Assembly: GCF_009746125.1 (NCBI RefSeq)
Contig: NZ_CP041352.1
Coordinates: forward strand, 3,022,436-3,086,435
Reading direction: 5' to 3'
Source of the DNA: Casimicrobium huifangae
GTDB taxonomy: Bacteria; Pseudomonadota; Gammaproteobacteria; Burkholderiales; Casimicrobiaceae
Length of the DNA: 64,000 nucleotides
Position numbers and translations under genes: made by a program. This document shows, piece by piece, positions 63,839 to 64,000 of this stretch; positions within the stretch are counted from its first letter, which is position 1, and each line of letters opens with the position of its first letter. The notes beneath the pieces are model-generated. The model had not been told where the DNA came from. It worked only from the letters and a program-made list of their open reading frames with translations, and made no database searches.

Positions 63839-64000
63839 TTAGGCATACGCCTTGAGTTTGGCCTTGAACTCGTCCACGGTCATGCCAGTCTGCAACGCGC
63901 CGATGTCCTGCATGTTGAGGCCGAGGATGCCGGCGAATTTCGCGAGGTAGTAGGCGTTGCCGCCAGCACGGATCAGGCCGAGCACATCGCGACCGCGGAT
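63839..64000 (-). CDS. ligA: Protocatechuate 4,5-dioxygenase alpha subunit, C-terminal part (LigA)
   Basis: The last 53 residues are visible up to the window edge: GRDVLGLIRAGGNAYYLAKFAGILGLNMQDIGALQTGMTVDEFKAKLKAYA. This matches the end of the small alpha subunit of LigAB-type enzymes. It is separated from the beta-subunit start by 32 bases on the same strand and would be its operon partner. Confidence 0.88.
   Translation of the reverse strand: MRGRDVLGLIRAGGNAYYLAKFAGILGLNMQDIGALQTGMTVDEFKAKLKAYA

Overview
The window is a dense, GC-rich chromosomal segment of a Betaproteobacterium, most probably from or near the Burkholderiales. This is inferred from the canonical blocks valS / hypothetical / holC / pepA // lptF-lptG and rplU-rpmA // ispB, and from tripartite (TRAP) uptake genes, a protocatechuate 4,5-dioxygenase, ctaA and ubiB. 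No plasmid, phage or complete insertion sequence is visible. One tRNA (Pro, anticodon CGG) is present; there is no rRNA and no CRISPR.

Layout. 1-6.6 kb: tail of a MarR-like regulator, a GT2 glycosyltransferase-HAD fusion, a putative Na+/H+ antiporter, tandem TRAP substrate-binding paralogues and an RsuA-type pseudouridine synthase. 6.7-12.5 kb: TRAP permeases, pmbA, a MITE-like element, darP, mog and a small lipoprotein. 12.6-20.6 kb: ctaA, a PAS-PAS-GGDEF protein, ubiB, a DprE1/DprE2-like pair and a sodium-solute symporter. 20.7-24.3 kb: a TPP riboswitch followed by a TonB-dependent receptor, a PnuC/PnuT-type transporter and a NadR-like P-loop kinase, a thiamine uptake and probable trapping unit. 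24.3-28.8 kb: small membrane proteins, a LysE exporter and a four-gene winged-helix / Ras-like GTPase / two-Roadblock module. 28.8-34.2 kb: two divergent operons with three MFS transporters and a ThDP enzyme. 34.4-42.2 kb: a large secreted protein with a dockerin-like end, an unusual TonB protein and a rubrerythrin / Fe-S oxidoreductase / DUF3501 cluster. 42.4-52.2 kb: epimerase/LysR pair, DEAD-box helicase, YbaK, cytochrome c, a Tat-exported ferritin-like protein, acetyltransferases, an S66 peptidase and a Leu/Ile/Val-type binding protein, interspersed with short palindromic repeats. 52.3-64 kb: housekeeping (valS, holC, pepA, lptFG, rpmA, rplU, ispB, tRNA-Pro), ending in the ligB and truncated ligA genes of a meta-cleavage dioxygenase.

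The most notable non-coding signal is a family of intergenic imperfect palindromes of about 116-121 bp. Six full copies (12086, 25239, 34259, 44459, 55193, 61285) and one half copy (38097) share the termini CAGCTTTT / AAAGCTG, an internal GGGCT / AGCCC pair and a central AAAGTCGACTTT palindrome. The arms pair with each other although their sequences differ between copies. They resemble enterobacterial ERIC elements in size and architecture, not in sequence, and I do not recognise them as a described family. Other repeats are a 159-bp inverted-repeat element (10735), an inverted array of CTAGGACG-plus-hairpin units (41547-41816) and five different small palindromic repeats between 46.3 and 48.8 kb.
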